This document shows, in pieces, positions 11,573 to 23,377 of a stretch of 64,000 nucleotides of DNA; position 1 is the first letter of the stretch; each line of letters begins with the position of its first letter. The stretch comes from Mytilus galloprovincialis (lineage: Eukaryota; Mollusca; Bivalvia; Mytilida; Mytilidae), in the NCBI RefSeq assembly GCF_965363235.1, contig NC_134846.1, positions 4,159,001-4,223,000 of the forward strand. Reading direction: 5' to 3'. A program made the translations under genes and the position numbers. The notes under the pieces were generated by a model. That model had not been told where the DNA came from. It made no database searches and saw only the letters and a program-made list of their open reading frames with translations.

Positions 11573-12889
11573 ATGGAAGCAGTAACGCATTTAAATGTAT
11601 CTGGAAACATATCCAGTGCTGTCACCGATATAGACTCTAATTTAACTGTGCTATTACGTAATGTTACAGATATGTTAGACTACTGTGATTTCAACTTAAC
11701 AGACTCGAAAGGAATGAATGATTCTACACCATCTGTTGGTATGGCATTCAATAAGGCGGCAATAACCATTTTTCTTATCACATCTTACGTCATAATTTTC
11801 TTTGTTGGTATCGTTGGGAATTCTTTAGTGATCTATGTGGTCCTGCGATTTGCAAAAATGAAAACTGTAACAAACTTATATATACTTAATTTAGCGATAT
11901 CAGATGCATCGTTTCTGATAAGCCTTCCGTTTATCATAACGACAACTCTGTTGCAACATTGGATATTCGGAACAGCTATGTGTAAAATATACAATGTACT
12001 GTATTCGATCAATTTCGTTACAAGTGTTTTAACTTTAACAGTGTTAAGCGGTGATAGATATCTAGCCGTTTGCCACCCGATACGTTCTGGAAAATATCGC
12101 ACCCTTAATATAGCTTATTTCATATGTCTAATTATCTGGTCGTTGTCGTTTCTGGTCATGTTGCCGATAATTTTATATTCAACCACTGTTTCACATTACA
12201 AAGATCCAACTCTAAAGACATGTACAATTCAGTGGCCTTCAAACCAGCTACTTCCGCAAGGAAAGGCCTTCACTTGGTACACATTCCTTCTTGGTTTTGC
12301 GATTCCCGTGTCAATGATAACTATGTTTTACTCTTCCGTTATTGTTAGACTTACATGTGTTGGTCAGATGATAAAATCGAAGGGAAAACGTAAATCTCAT
12401 AGAAAAGTGACCAAGCTTGTTCTAGCAGTTATTTTAGTGTATGTTTGTTGCTGGTTGCCGCATTGGGTTTTCCAGATAAATCTGACATTTTTGCCTATAT
12501 ACCAACGACTAAAGGACTGGGAAATATATTTGTTTAATGTTTTTACAGTTTTAACATTTGCAAATAGCATGCTTAATCCGTTATTGTATGCCTTTCTAAG
12601 TGACAATTTCAGGAGAAGTTTTGCTAAAGCTTTTAAATGCGTAGCAGCAATAGAGCTAGATAGAAAAACAACAGCCGGAGATACATGTAACAGTGTGTAT
12701 CCAAAATCTTCACAAAAACATGGAGAGAAAAGAAATGAAAGACACAAACCTAAATTTGAACTTGATGCAATGAAAACATCGAATACGGGATTTCTCCTCT
12801 CACCAGATGAAAACGTAAACACTTCACTCCTTGAAACTAGCAGTGTATATGTAGATAAAGAAAGCCAAACGCAGCAAGATGAAATTTAG
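11573..12889 (+). CDS. Allatostatin-C / somatostatin-type receptor (class A GPCR), complete
   Basis: A 438-aa G-protein-coupled receptor of the plasma membrane, predicted to bind a disulfide-closed peptide such as allatostatin C/somatostatin. The extracellular N-terminus has six N-glycosylation sequons (N8, N12, N23, N30, N41, N49). Seven hydrophobic segments lie at about 63-91, 98-125, 134-168, 179-201, 233-260, 279-303 and 316-340. Visible landmarks are GNS at TM1, LAISD (D111), C137 and C217 for the conserved disulfide, DRY 161-163, CWLP 293-296, NPLLY 335-339, and C356 as a possible palmitoyl site. The ICL3/TM6 run KRKSHRKVTKLVL and WPS in ECL2 point to the AstC-receptor branch rather than opioid or galanin receptors. 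The C-tail is Ser/Thr-rich. The coding region is intronless. A polypyrimidine acceptor (TTTCTTTATAG, ending 11526) puts a splice junction in the 5' UTR. The ligand is inferred, not shown. Confidence 0.93.
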   Translation: MEAVTHLNVSGNISSAVTDIDSNLTVLLRNVTDMLDYCDFNLTDSKGMNDSTPSVGMAFNKAAITIFLITSYVIIFFVGIVGNSLVIYVVLRFAKMKTVTNLYILNLAISDASFLISLPFIITTTLLQHWIFGTAMCKIYNVLYSINFVTSVLTLTVLSGDRYLAVCHPIRSGKYRTLNIAYFICLIIWSLSFLVMLPIILYSTTVSHYKDPTLKTCTIQWPSNQLLPQGKAFTWYTFLLGFAIPVSMITMFYSSVIVRLTCVGQMIKSKGKRKSHRKVTKLVLAVILVYVCCWLPHWVFQINLTFLPIYQRLKDWEIYLFNVFTVLTFANSMLNPLLYAFLSDNFRRSFAKAFKCVAAIELDRKTTAGDTCNSVYPKSSQKHGEKRNERHKPKFELDAMKTSNTGFLLSPDENVNTSLLETSSVYVDKESQTQQDEI

Positions 12890-12934
12890 CATACTGGAAC
12901 TCGTTCTCTATGACAGGTAATATTCATTCATATA

Positions 12935-12940
12935 AATAAA
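12935..12940 (+). terminator. Polyadenylation signal of the GPCR gene
   Basis: AATAAA lies 46 nt after the receptor stop codon, a plausible distance for a short 3' UTR. No cleavage evidence exists. Confidence 0.45.
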
Positions 12941-13242
12941 AACAATGGAACACATCATGCATTTTGCGTCCGTTCCACAATTTCTTTTTCCTTCAGCTAT
13001 CGGTTCAGTAGTCAATTCGGGTTCATAAGGATATAGTATCGACTCACTCATAAAAGCTTACCCAAACTGTTTCTAAGGTAAGCATTGGCTTGAACATATT
13101 TAGGGATATAGTATTCTAAGTTGAATAGTTTGTTTTTATATTTGTTATTAAATACCTACGGTTCCTCCATCTTGTGTTAGGATCGAACAGCAATCACGTG
13201 TCTTCGTCTCTTGTTTTAAGTCGGGAATATGACCGTAGTACA
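12941..13242. other. Non-coding downstream of the GPCR
   Basis: No coding signal or repeat recognised. Confidence 0.35.
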
Positions 13243-13345
13243 TAGATATAAGAAGATGTGGTGTGAGTGTCTCTCCATACAAGTCACAATTTGTTAAGTT
13301 AAACCGTTATAGGTCAAAGTACGACCATTCTCATAGAGCCTTGTT
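13243..13345 (+). repeat. Dispersed repeat family A fragment
   Basis: Contains AAGAAGATGTGGTGTGAGTG, then CTCTCCATACAAGTCACAAT and AAACCGTTATAGGTCAAAGT, as in the longer copy at 17203 and the antisense copy at 51725. Confidence 0.6.
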
Positions 13346-13391
13346 TCGATTTCAATTCTTTCTGTAGTTGTACATGTTTAAGTCTCACGTT

Positions 13392-13803
13392 TGATTTGGT
13401 AATTTTTATGACCTCTCCTCTTTTGATTTTACCCATAAAATTCGTTATTTTTGTTATTGACCTCTCCTTTTTTAAATTTACTCATAAAGTTCGTTATTTT
13501 TGTTATTGACCTCTCCTTTTTTAAATTTACTCATAAAGTTCGTTATTTTTGTTATTGATCTTTCCTTTTTTAAATTTAGCCATGAAGTTCGTTATTTTTG
13601 TTATTGACCTCTCCTTTTTTAAATTTACTTATAAAGTTCGTTATTTTTGTTATTGACCTCTCCTTTTTTGAATTTACCCATAAAGTTCGTTATTTTTGTT
13701 ATTGACCTCTCCTTTTTTAAATTTACCCATAAAGTTCGTTATTTTTGTTATTGACCTCTCCTTTTTTAAATTGACCCATAAAGTTCGTTATTTTTGTTAT
13801 ACT
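13392..13803 (+). repeat. 49-bp minisatellite, about eight copies
   Basis: The unit TTCGTTATTTTTGTTATTGA + CCTCTCCTTTTTTAAATTTA + CCCATAAAG repeats at 13441, 13490, 13539, 13588, 13637, 13686, 13735 and 13784, exactly 49 bp apart. A degenerate copy lies to the left. Units differ at a few positions only. The 62-aa frame inside is a product of the repeat. Confidence 0.92.
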
Positions 13804-16800
13804 GTTTTGTTATATTTCCCTAATGATCTTTCTGTCAATGATTTTGTATTGTTTAGTATTTATGTGTCTGTTTTATTGTCATAGGGCTTGCATTTATACA
13901 ATTTTACCAAAACAAAAAGCGTTATACAATGTTTTGAAATCACCGTTTCTCCTATAGTTGCATTATGCGTTGCCCTTCTAAAAAATCATACAAATAACAA
14001 TCCTTCTCTGTCTTAAAACTGAACATCACATAGCTGTAAACCATATTACATAATATATAAATGACAACATTCCGTGATATAACTTCTTAAGAAGGCAAGA
14101 GATGCATGATCCAATATGAATAATTATTCAAATTATTTTCAATGCTAGCGTCAGTCGTCTTGATTCAATGGAACATTTTTGAAAGATAGGGAAAGGCAAG
14201 AACTAACAGTACATGTAACAAGATGTGGTAATATGATCGCCAATTTATCATGTACAAAACAATAATGGAAAAACATTACAGGTAAAAAAAACTCAGGTAA
14301 ACTACGGGTAAATTTGCACTAACGTAATACCATTTCTCCGCGCAAATGTAATGAGTGTCATTTTAAAATCCGCGCAAATGTAAGTCGCCCTTTATTATAT
14401 ATAAAATTATGAAACAACACTTAAACGTCCATTTTACTGTTTGCCATTTTATATAAATTAATAAGCGTGTTTTTTATAACTTAAGGAAACATATTAAGTA
14501 CATTGTAATTTAAAAAAAAAATTAAATAAGAAAATAAAGTATGAATGTCAATAAGCAGCCGACAAAGTACACAGTGCTAAACAACGTCATTTAAGCAATT
14601 TTGAAACAATCTAACTAAAAATCAAAGCATTGCAAATGTGTAGGCATTTCAAAAGCCGAAATGACGCAAATCAAGTGGAAAAAATATGGCATGTTTTCAC
14701 CTGCATTCGATTATGAATGACAATATTAATTCATAACTAAATGATTAATCACATATTATCCGTTATGATTCCGTTAATTAATTAATTTCCCCTTGTTTTG
14801 ACGAATATTAATGCAGACAGATGTGCTGAAGTGTTGCATGGTATTGCATATAACGTTATATGATGTACAGTTAGTGTCTTCATGATTAATTTCTAACCTT
14901 GAACAATAGATAACAAATAATATTTAATATAATAAAATGTGTGTAATAAGCTTTTTCCATGAGAATAAGATAACCAGGAATAGAGAGATCACGTCTCCTT
15001 ATACTTTTTTAATCAAATATAGCAGTATTTTGCTTGTTTACCTACATTTTGACGATGTATACCTGTACGCGTTATTTTTCTATTCGAAAATAAAACTCTC
15101 GAGAAACTGATTGTTTTACAGTATAATTATGCATTTTCAGGACAATGACTGAGGGATGTCGATTTTGTTTCATTTCTATGGAACTACATGTATGTCTTAT
15201 GCAATTTATAAAAGAAACGAGTTTTGGGGCAATAAAAGGATATACATTGTAAATGAAGTTTAAACTCTTTAATATAAAGGATATTAAATTCCAATCATAT
15301 GTAAGAGCGTTCATTGTAACCCACCCTCCCTTTGTATCTGCCACTGTGGGAGAAACAAAGTTGGGTGGTTTTTTTTTTTTTTTGTTAAAAGAACAGTGAT
15401 CATCTCATGTCCTTTTAGAGACAAATATCCTTTACAATAACAGCTTATCAGTACTGCTTTTTGAACTGACATACATTTCAGGGACATACAGAGGCGTTAT
15501 TAATCATTATTGTAAGGTTATATTGATTGGGTTGTAATTAACCTAGAAATATCTAAAAGCAGAGTAAAAAATTAAAAGGGTATATCTTTTTTCAAGCATT
15601 ACAAACTTCAATGGCAGTGTTGTATTTGTATCTAGTTTCAAGTTAATCGATTCTTTTCAATGTAGCAATTTTGCAAGTCTCGATTTCTATCAATATTTAA
15701 TTGTTTCTGATTGGCCAGTTTATATTAAACTTGTGAAATCACTTTAAGGCAATTTTAAATGTAAAAAAAAATTGATTTATATGACCTAAGTGGTTTTTTT
15801 TTATCAACTCAAAGATAGCATCTACACAATTAAGAACGACTGTTTGTCAGAGGTCGAATTCGTAGTTTAGAGTTCAGTATATATATATAGCGTATTCAAA
15901 TCAATTTTAAAACATATTAATGTATTATAAGGTTTTATTCATGATATTGTTTTAAGCTAATCTAATAAATTATGTTTGTATTTCTCCATGACAATATTCC
16001 AATCATCGATTCAAACTGATAAATCTTGTGCACTTTTCTGTATTAATTTTTTCTATTACACTGCATGAAATAATTCATATTCGGCATGTTCAAAATTGTC
16101 CGTTGGGAACCATTAACATTTAAAGATCCAATTTAATGTCGATAACAGAATTTTATTATGCAGTCAGTGCATAGTGAGATGTCTATTATTAGAAAATTCA
16201 ATACAAAGAAAACGGATATTTTCATATAATTTGAATTGTGTTTGAATAAAAGATAAGTGTCATCACTTTTATTCTACATCCTGGCAATTTATCTTTATGA
16301 CAGCTACGAGCGAGAAAATGAATACGCATATGATATTTGCACAGCTCATTTAGTATGAGCAATCGGTAGTAAGGGCTTTTGTTGAAGTGACAGTTTCGTA
16401 TCTTACTCAATGTCTGGGCCCAAGACATTAATAAAGATTTGTATCCAACGATAGCATTCACGTGTGAATTTAGATTAAAAACTATATATATCAAACGAAT
16501 ACTTATCGCTCAATTAATAACGATCACAAAGATAAAAAAATACAACAAATATTCATATGCTCAGAATGGATAATGCAAAAAAAAAAAACAAAATATAATA
16601 CCTTAATTTTCTTCAATAACTGAGAAAACCAAAGCTATTGAGCTCATTTTTCAAATTGTTTATGAAGCTCGTTCTGTATCCGGCATTGTACGTATTTTAT
16701 GTTTGGTCTAATAATTCGTTTTAAATTCCGCTTTAAAAGAGCCCCAGTAAACAAATGGCCTACATGTTTCATCTAAAGTATCACATGTCTGTCAACATTG

Positions 16801-17202
16801 ATGTTGTGGGTTCAACCTAACATGTTAAAGGTGACAATGTGATCGACGCGACGTCGTCTTGATAAACTTGAAAAGCTACTGAGTTCCGTATCGAAATTAG
16901 ATGGTTCTTGCAATGAACTCCGCGTGTTTCTCCATCAATAAAAACTTGCATGCATGATACACTCATATATGTGTGTGTTTTTGTTTATAAACATAATGCA
17001 CCATAAAAGAAATAAAATGAAATATTAAGTCAATAATATACGAAATTGTTAATAAACTTATTCACTTCGAAGATTAAGTTAAACTAAGTCTAGCAATGTA
17101 AAACATACCATCATATTAACTAAGCAAGAAGTTAAAGGGAAACATTTATCCAAGCATACTACATTTCAACTACAAAATGAATATTCAAATCTGGTACATA
17201 GA
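13804..17202. other. Non-coding, nothing recognised
   Basis: A long AT-rich stretch with homopolymer runs (T at 15370-15382, A at 16578-16588). Two short direct copies of TCCGCGCAAATGTAA lie at about 14337-14385. No gene or element boundary supported. Short minus frames at 15072-15344 and 16222-16494 show no family motif. Confidence 0.4.
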
Positions 17203-17400
17203 AATAGGAAGATGTGGTGTGAGTGCCAATGAGACAACTCTCCATCCAAATAACAATTTATAAAAGTAAACCATTATTGGTCAATTAACGGCCTTCAACA
17301 CGAAGCCTTGGCTCACACCGAACAAACAAGCTATACAGGGCTGCAAAATAATTAGTGTAAAACCATTCAAACGAGAAAACCCCGTATTGATTAGATTGCA
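17203..17400 (+). repeat. Dispersed repeat family A copy
   Basis: GAAGATGTGGTGTGAGTGCC, AATGAGACAACTCTCCATCC, then AACGGCCTTCAACACGAAGC and a TTCAAACGAGAAAAC end. This is the opposite strand of the retroelement tail seen at 43455-44015. Confidence 0.65.
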
Positions 17401-17878
17401 AGTTTTTCCGCCGAATTGGACGTTCGTCCAATGTCGATTAGTTTGTTTTATGATGACGATAGTTTCAGATAAGCATCTTAATATATTTTCTCTATTTTCA
17501 GATAACGTATCAACGATGTCAATTACAGGGATCATAACTTCAAAGATGTGGATCGCATATTTCATAATTAATCATGTTGGACAAAGCTAATTTATAAATC
17601 CAAATTACTTTCGTATTCATATTATAAATGTATTGTATTTTCGATGTTAAAAAAAATAAAATTATGTACATATTAGATTATGTATTTACTTCGAAACACA
17701 AAAATACACAATAATTCTCATGAATAAATATAAGAGACAAACAATGAAAAAAATAAAACTATCATACGAACAAAATACCATTGTCGAAAGAATAAAACGA
17801 ACGAATCAACAAACCGCATAACAAGAAAAACTAAAACCAACTCATAACAAAAATAAGTCAATAGTACGCGGATGGCCC
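17401..17878. other. Non-coding, nothing recognised
   Basis: AT-rich spacer. The two overlapping short frames here have no recognisable product. Confidence 0.35.
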
Positions 17879-17879
17879 A

Positions 17880-18130
17880 CTCGAACTATCATTTGATATC
17901 TTCAGTGGACCGTGAAATTCGGGTCAAAACTCTAATTTGGGATTCAAAAAGATAGATCATAATCATATGGAACATGAATACTAAGTTTCAAGTTGATTTG
18001 ACTTCAACTTCATCAAAAACTTTATACACCAAAAACCTTAACCTGAAGCGGGGCAGACAGACGGACGAACGGACAGACGGACAAAAGGAAGCACAGAACG
18101 AAAAAACATATTGCCCCTAGTTGAGGCATT
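17880..18130 (+). repeat. Dispersed repeat family D with GACGGAC-rich tail
   Basis: A segment with TCAGTGGACCGTGAAATTCG and AGTTTCAAGTTGATTTGACTTC leads into a GGGGCAGACAGACGGACGAACGGACAG tract (18054-18082). It ends in ATATTGCCCCTAGTTGAGGCA, a small stem-loop. I recall this arrangement from bivalve repeats. The transposition class is uncertain; a Helitron-like end is possible. Confidence 0.5.
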
Positions 18131-18139
18131 AAACAAAAT

Positions 18140-18225
18140 AAAGATAAGAAGATGTGATATGATTTACAATAAGACAACTCTCCACCAGAGACTAAATGGC
18201 ACAGAAGTTACTTACTTATTGGCCA
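18140..18225 (+). repeat. Dispersed repeat family A fragment
   Basis: AAGAAGATGTGATATGATTT, then AAGACAACTCTCCACCAGAG and ACTAAATGGCACAGAAGTTA match the 5' part of the other A copies. Confidence 0.6.
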
Positions 18226-18930
18226 CAGCACGAACTGCATGAAACAATGAGTAAAAGTTATACCGAAAAGTTGCATGATTGTAGCTACATGTATAACTAT
18301 ATTATAGATAACATAAAAAAAAAAAAAAAAAACTATAATTATATCATAAAGTTTATCAACAATAGTTATAGAGGCAACGTTAGATATTGCTACTACCACG
18401 AAAATAGCGTTAAGTAAATATTTGACGGGAATTTTTTTTATAGAAATGCTGAAACAAATATTTCAAATTATACATGAAAATAAAGATTGATTCTTAAATT
18501 TTCACATTATGATAGAGAAAGAATAAAAATATAATATTCATAGGCTAAGGAAGACACAGATTATCCGAAAAACGTTTACTTAGCGTTGTCCCATGTAACA
18601 AACTCGAAACATAAAACTCGAACAATTCGCGAAATTTTCACGCAACTCTTCGAAATTTTGCATGAACATTCTATGACATGATATATTTCAGTATTGATTA
18701 ACATGGCTGTCTCCATTTAAATATTGCATACATATTTTCAAAAGAATATGATGTACGGAAATGTCCCATCGGAAATTTAATTTGGAAACTTGAAACATTT
18801 CAGTTCAAAAATAAAATTTTGACAGATAATTCATTAAATTGTAAGCACGATCGTTTAGTACTTTAGTGTAAGCTCCCAAAATTCGAATTGAAAAATAAAT
18901 TGAGCTACATATTCAATTCAAAACAATAGA
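18226..18930. other. Non-coding, nothing recognised
   Basis: AT-rich, with an A-tract at 18315-18331. No gene or repeat boundary seen. Confidence 0.35.
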
Positions 18931-19996
18931 TTTCAGGGCCGTAACTACATTGAGGCAAATGAGGCAAATGCCTCATGTTGGAAATTTCAAAAAAACAAAA
19001 AAAACGGAAACAAAATATTGTCTTCATATCAAATTGTTTTCACTGAAAGTCTCTTGCAAGAAGCAGGTTTTCTTTACTATATCTGTTGTCGCCCCTGCAT
19101 GTTTTCGTGATCCATGTTTCTATTTTACTTTGAGTTTTCAGAGTAGATGGTTTATTGTTTGTACTTCCGTGTCCCGGGTTTTTCTTTTGTTTGTACTACC
19201 GTGTCTCGGGTTTGTCTTTTGTTCATTTATTGTCCTACTTTATGAGTGATGGTTTTCATTTGTAAGCGTTTGGTTTTGCAATGTTGCATGTCCACCGATG
19301 TCCAGACATTGTGTGAGAAAATATTTTAAGAATATACGATGCTATACTGGACACAGCAAAAAAAAAACTGTTGTTTCTGCATGGAGAATTGAACTTGATA
19401 TCAAAGAATATTGGCTCTTTTTTGTAGAAAAAAATAGATAGCTGACATGGTTTAAATTAAAGTAAGACCTCTAATTTCCCCGTATCAAGTCATCTATATA
19501 AACTATGAAAACATCAATGCATTGCAATATGACCTTTTACATTGTAGGGTTAAACTTGCATTAAGTTCAGACCCTTTAACAGAAAATAAAGGAACATGGA
19601 GTAAACGTGCACGGAACCTAATCTCACACAAAGTCAATGCATAGAAACAAATACAATGATCAATGGTCAAAGTTTTTATTCTTGTTCTTCATCTTGATAG
19701 TTACTGGAGGGTCTTCAACAATAAAAGAATCATTAATACCGTAAAACAAGGTCAAGATGGTCTTAAGTGACGACTTTTCAGTACTAGTATAATTATAATA
19801 CTGCACTGTCACTTTATTTAAATCTAGTAAAAAAAATAATAAAAGAAAGTCTAAGCACTATACAAGACAACAACAGATCGACAGACAGATCCGGTTTTAA
19901 TGATTATGAGATTATGAGATTTACGATTTTTGCTTTATCCTACATATCGGTCTACTTTTAATGTTGTCCCTGTGAAACCTAAAAGTCTTAAATTAC

Positions 19997-21770
19997 AATT
20001 AAAAACCAATTGTTCAGAGAACAATTGTAGGTCTTTCCACTAGTAAAGATCTATTTTGATATTGAAATATTAAAAATCAGTTTAAAATGTTAGTTCCTAT
20101 GGCTGTATGATGTATTTATATGAATTTAAAGCAAAGGTCAAAATCTAGAACGTCATATCAACCTATGACCTTGACCTCAATTTCAAGTTCACAAACCAAG
20201 GACCTTAAATCAAAAGACCCAAGGTCTTTAATATGTTTGGTTTATTAGTAATATCACTTTACGCGTAATTCTAAATGTAAGATGGGCAAAAACTCCCATT
20301 TATTGTCTGCGCACCCTTTCAATCAAAATATACAAGTAAGGACATGTCGCAACTAACAATTTATGAAAAATTATTTGTCGATATGTCATAAGGTATTTGA
20401 AAATAAATGAAAATAAGCCAAAATCAAAATTTAGAATATGACCTTGACCTTTGACCTTGACCTCATTTTTATTATTTTCGACCAAGGACCCCAAATCTAA
20501 AGACCCTATGTCTTTATCACTTATGGTTTACCATTTAGAAATGCATATCACTTAATTAAATGGAAAAGGGGGAATAACTCTCATATGGAGTCTCCGTAAA
20601 GCTTCGGTCCAAATGAATATCCTAATCCTGAAGATGTAACGAGCAATTTGGTAAAATAAATTTGTCGTAATCTTTAACGGTTGCGAAGGAGTAGTGGCCA
20701 CAAGAAAAACAGTGTTTGGGGAGATAACTCTTACAACGTAAAGTATTTTGTTACACAGTTGTAAAGTTTTAAAGCGTATAAACTATACGATACCATATTC
20801 CAAATATCTAAGCGACATCTTTTGAAACATCAATAATACGCAAGAAAAAAAATTAGGCGGAAGAAAAAAAAAAAAAAAAATAATAATTAAAAACCAATTG
20901 TTCAGAGAACAATTGTAGGTCTTTCCACTAGTAAAGATCTATTTTGATATTGAAATATTAAAAATCAGTTTAAAATGTTAGTTCCTATGGCTTTATGATG
21001 TATTTATATGAATTTAAAGCAAAGGTCAAAATCTAGAACGTCATATCAACCTATGACCTTGACCTCAATTTCAAGTTCACAAACCAAGGACCTTAAATCA
21101 AAAGACCCAAGGTCTTTAATATGTTTGGTTTATTAGTAATATCACTTTACGCGTAATTCTAAATGTAAGATGGGCAAAAACTCCCATTTATTGTCTGCGC
21201 ACCCTTTCAATCAAAATATACAAGTAAGGACATGTCGCAACTAACAATTTATGAAAAATTATTTGTCGATATGTCATAAGGTATTTGAAAATAAATGAAA
21301 ATAAGCCAAAATCAAAATTTAGAATATGACCTTGACCTTTGACCTTGACCTCATTTTTATTATTTTCGACCAAGGACCCCAAATCTAAAGACCCTATGTC
21401 TTTATCACTTATGGTTTACCATTTAGAAATGCATATCACTTAATTAAATGGAAAAGGGGGAATAACTCTCATATGGAGTCTCCGTAAAGCTTCGGTCCAA
21501 ATGAATATCCTAATCCTGAAGATGTAACGAGCAATTTGGTAAAATAAATTTGTCGTAATCTTTAACGGTTGCGAAGGAGTAGTGGCCACAAGAAAAACAG
21601 TGTTTGGGGAGATAACTCTTACAACGTAAAGTATTTTGTTACACAGTTGTAAAGTTTTAAAGCGTATAAACTATACGATACCATATTCCAAATATCTAAG
21701 CGACATCTTTTGAAACATCAATAATACGCAAGAAAAAAAATTAGGCGGAAGAAAAAAAAAAAAAAAAATA
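19997..21770. repeat. Tandem duplication of an 888-bp unit
   Basis: Two head-to-tail copies, 19997-20884 and 20885-about 21770, both from AATTAAAAACCAATTG to an A-tract after TTAGGCGGAAG. Scanning by eye, I find one substitution (GGCTGTATG versus GGCTTTATG) plus A-tract length change. Each unit is itself made of two diverged sub-repeats carrying TGACCTTGACCTC and ACCAAGGACC..AAATC.AAAGACCC. The identical 64-aa minus frames at 20300-20494 and 21188-21382 are by-products of the duplication. Confidence 0.92.
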
Positions 21771-21801
21771 ATAATAATAATAATAATCAGAACAAATTCA
21801 A

Positions 21802-21833
21802 TAGGTCTTTCCACGGAAAGGTGGAAAGACCTA
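21802..21833. repeat. Perfect 13-bp-arm hairpin next to the duplication
   Basis: TAGGTCTTTCCAC and its exact inverse are separated by GGAAAG. The same TAGGTCTTTCCAC opens each 888-bp copy (about 20026 and 20914), so the duplicated block is bounded by inverted copies of this motif. Confidence 0.7.
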
Positions 21834-22056
21834 ATTAATCTATGTTTTAGCTTTGAGACCAGAATATTGTCGAAAAAATAGCTAAAAATTAATTGCGTTT
21901 CAATGTAAAAAAAAGTCTGGGAAACGCTCAGAATGCACAATTTTACGTTATTTTTCTCAGAGCTTCAGACCCCTCGCCAAATTTTTTTCGCCTCGCTACG
22001 CTCGGCAAATATATTTTGCCTCACTATTAAAAGAGGCTAGTTACGGCCCTGGATTT

Positions 22057-22875
22057 GCAATGTCTTGCGGAAATGTCCGAGTTAAACTTTCATGCCTTCA
22101 CAAAACTTTTACGACCAAAAAGCAGAGATTTGATTTCGTGAAGATTATTTTTCGGCTTTGATAACTAGACCAATAAAAAGTACTTTTAAAGTTGAAGTTG
22201 GTACACCAAATAACATTAATATTACAGGGTTATTAATAAAAAATACGGATTAATGAAAATGTCTTGCAAGTTTGTCCGTTATCATAATTTGACGTCGCCA
22301 CAAGCGTAATTGTATATGCTAAGACGGCATGAACTGCATTCGCGTGTTCCTTCCTCCACTAAATATGAATGTCCTGCTTTCAACAAAACGAAATGATGCA
22401 CAAATTACAAAAATACATATCTATAAGACGATCAAAAAGTAAGAAAACTACAGTATCATAACTGTAAGCTATTGTGTGTCACCTGCTTGAATAAAATCAT
22501 ACTCGGGTTGAATATATAATGCAGCAATATTCCTCCAAAAACACATAATTACTAGCAGTAAAATTGAATATCCTATGTTAATTATAAAATCATATTGGAT
22601 TGGATTCTCACGGCATTTATACTTGTGTGTTGTACTTTGCATTTACCCAAAAAGGAAAGCAGGAAGAATTAGATAGTGTGCGTTTCTAATTTAACGTCAT
22701 TTTTCTGTTACACTTAATGGTAGCAATATCATAAATAATAATAAACCGTTACAAAATTCAATGATAAATTGTGTGTATGAATAAGTGTGTCTCCAAATGT
22801 GTTTACTGAAGAATAGGCCTGGTATATCCGATAAGTCGTTATACTCACTGGGTCGAATCAGTTAACGAGGATAGT
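22057..22875. other. Non-coding, nothing recognised
   Basis: AT-rich spacer without a coding signal. Confidence 0.35.
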
Positions 22876-23075
22876 GGAGACTAAAATGGCGTCTGTTTTA
22901 ATTAGTCTTGGTGTTTAACTCATAAATCGAAAATTAACTGACAACGCAATGGCTAAGAAATAAAAAAAAATAAAAAATAGTACACAAGACACATAGAAAA
23001 CTAAAGACTAAGCAACACGAACCCCACAACCAAAATGGGGGTGATCTCAGTTGCTCCGGGAGTGTAGTGTACTGT
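22876..23075 (+). repeat. Dispersed repeat family B copy
   Basis: AACTGACAACGCAATGGCTA, then ACACATAGAAAACTAAAGAC, AAGCAACACGAACCCCAC and GGGGTGATCTCAGTTGCTCC, as in the copies at 52160 and 57540. Confidence 0.65.
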
Positions 23076-23220
23076 CGTAAAGTTACAAATGTCAACTAAT
23101 TCAATGGGTATATATTCTTGATTAAAATTCCATTTTCGCTATTGAAGTTGTTGCCTGGAAGGGATTTTAGTATCCTTCATTTGGATTACAAGGTTCATAG
23201 ATTGAACCGACGGAGTTCCA

Positions 23221-23377
23221 ACGTTTGCTAACAGTTTGTATAACTACGTTGGCCTAACGTTTGCTAACAGTTTGTATAACTACGTTAGCCTAACGTTTGC
23301 TAACAGTTTGTATAACTACGTTGGCCTAACGTTTGCTAACAGTTTGTATAACTACGTTGGCCTAACGTTTGTTTAAC
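23221..23377 (+). repeat. 36-bp tandem repeat, 4.3 copies
   Basis: Units start at 23221, 23257, 23293 and 23329, with a partial unit at 23365: ACGTTTGCTAACAGTTTGTA + TAACTACGTTGGCCTA. The copies are identical apart from one G/A change (GTTGGCC versus GTTAGCC). Confidence 0.93.

Larger units (their letters stand above)
18934..22051. mobile_element. 3.1-kb non-autonomous TIR element, CAGGG ends (hAT-like)
   Basis: The left end CAGGGCCGTAACTA is exactly inverted at the right end (TAGTTACGGCCCTG). Both sides are flanked by GATTT (18929-18933 and 22052-22056). CAGGG termini are usual for hAT elements, but those duplicate 8 bp and only 5 match here, so the class is uncertain. Both ends carry GAGGCAAA motifs, and the right end has a GCCTCGCTACGCTCGGC near-palindrome. 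The interior lacks a transposase and is largely filled by the 888-bp tandem duplication. The 99-aa frame at 18950 has no recognised domain. Confidence 0.7.

Noticed and set aside
18950..19249. 99-aa frame as a transposase remnant of the CAGGG element
   Set aside because: No DDE, zinc-finger or hAT dimerisation motif; likely chance frame.
20300..21382. Two identical 64-aa minus-strand frames as a duplicated gene
   Set aside because: They are exact by-products of the 888-bp tandem duplication in non-coding repeat DNA; no motif or start context.
23221..23377. CRISPR-like regularly spaced repeat
   Set aside because: The 36-bp units are directly adjacent without spacers, in a eukaryotic context; a plain tandem repeat. 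The same holds for the 49-bp array at 13392-13803.
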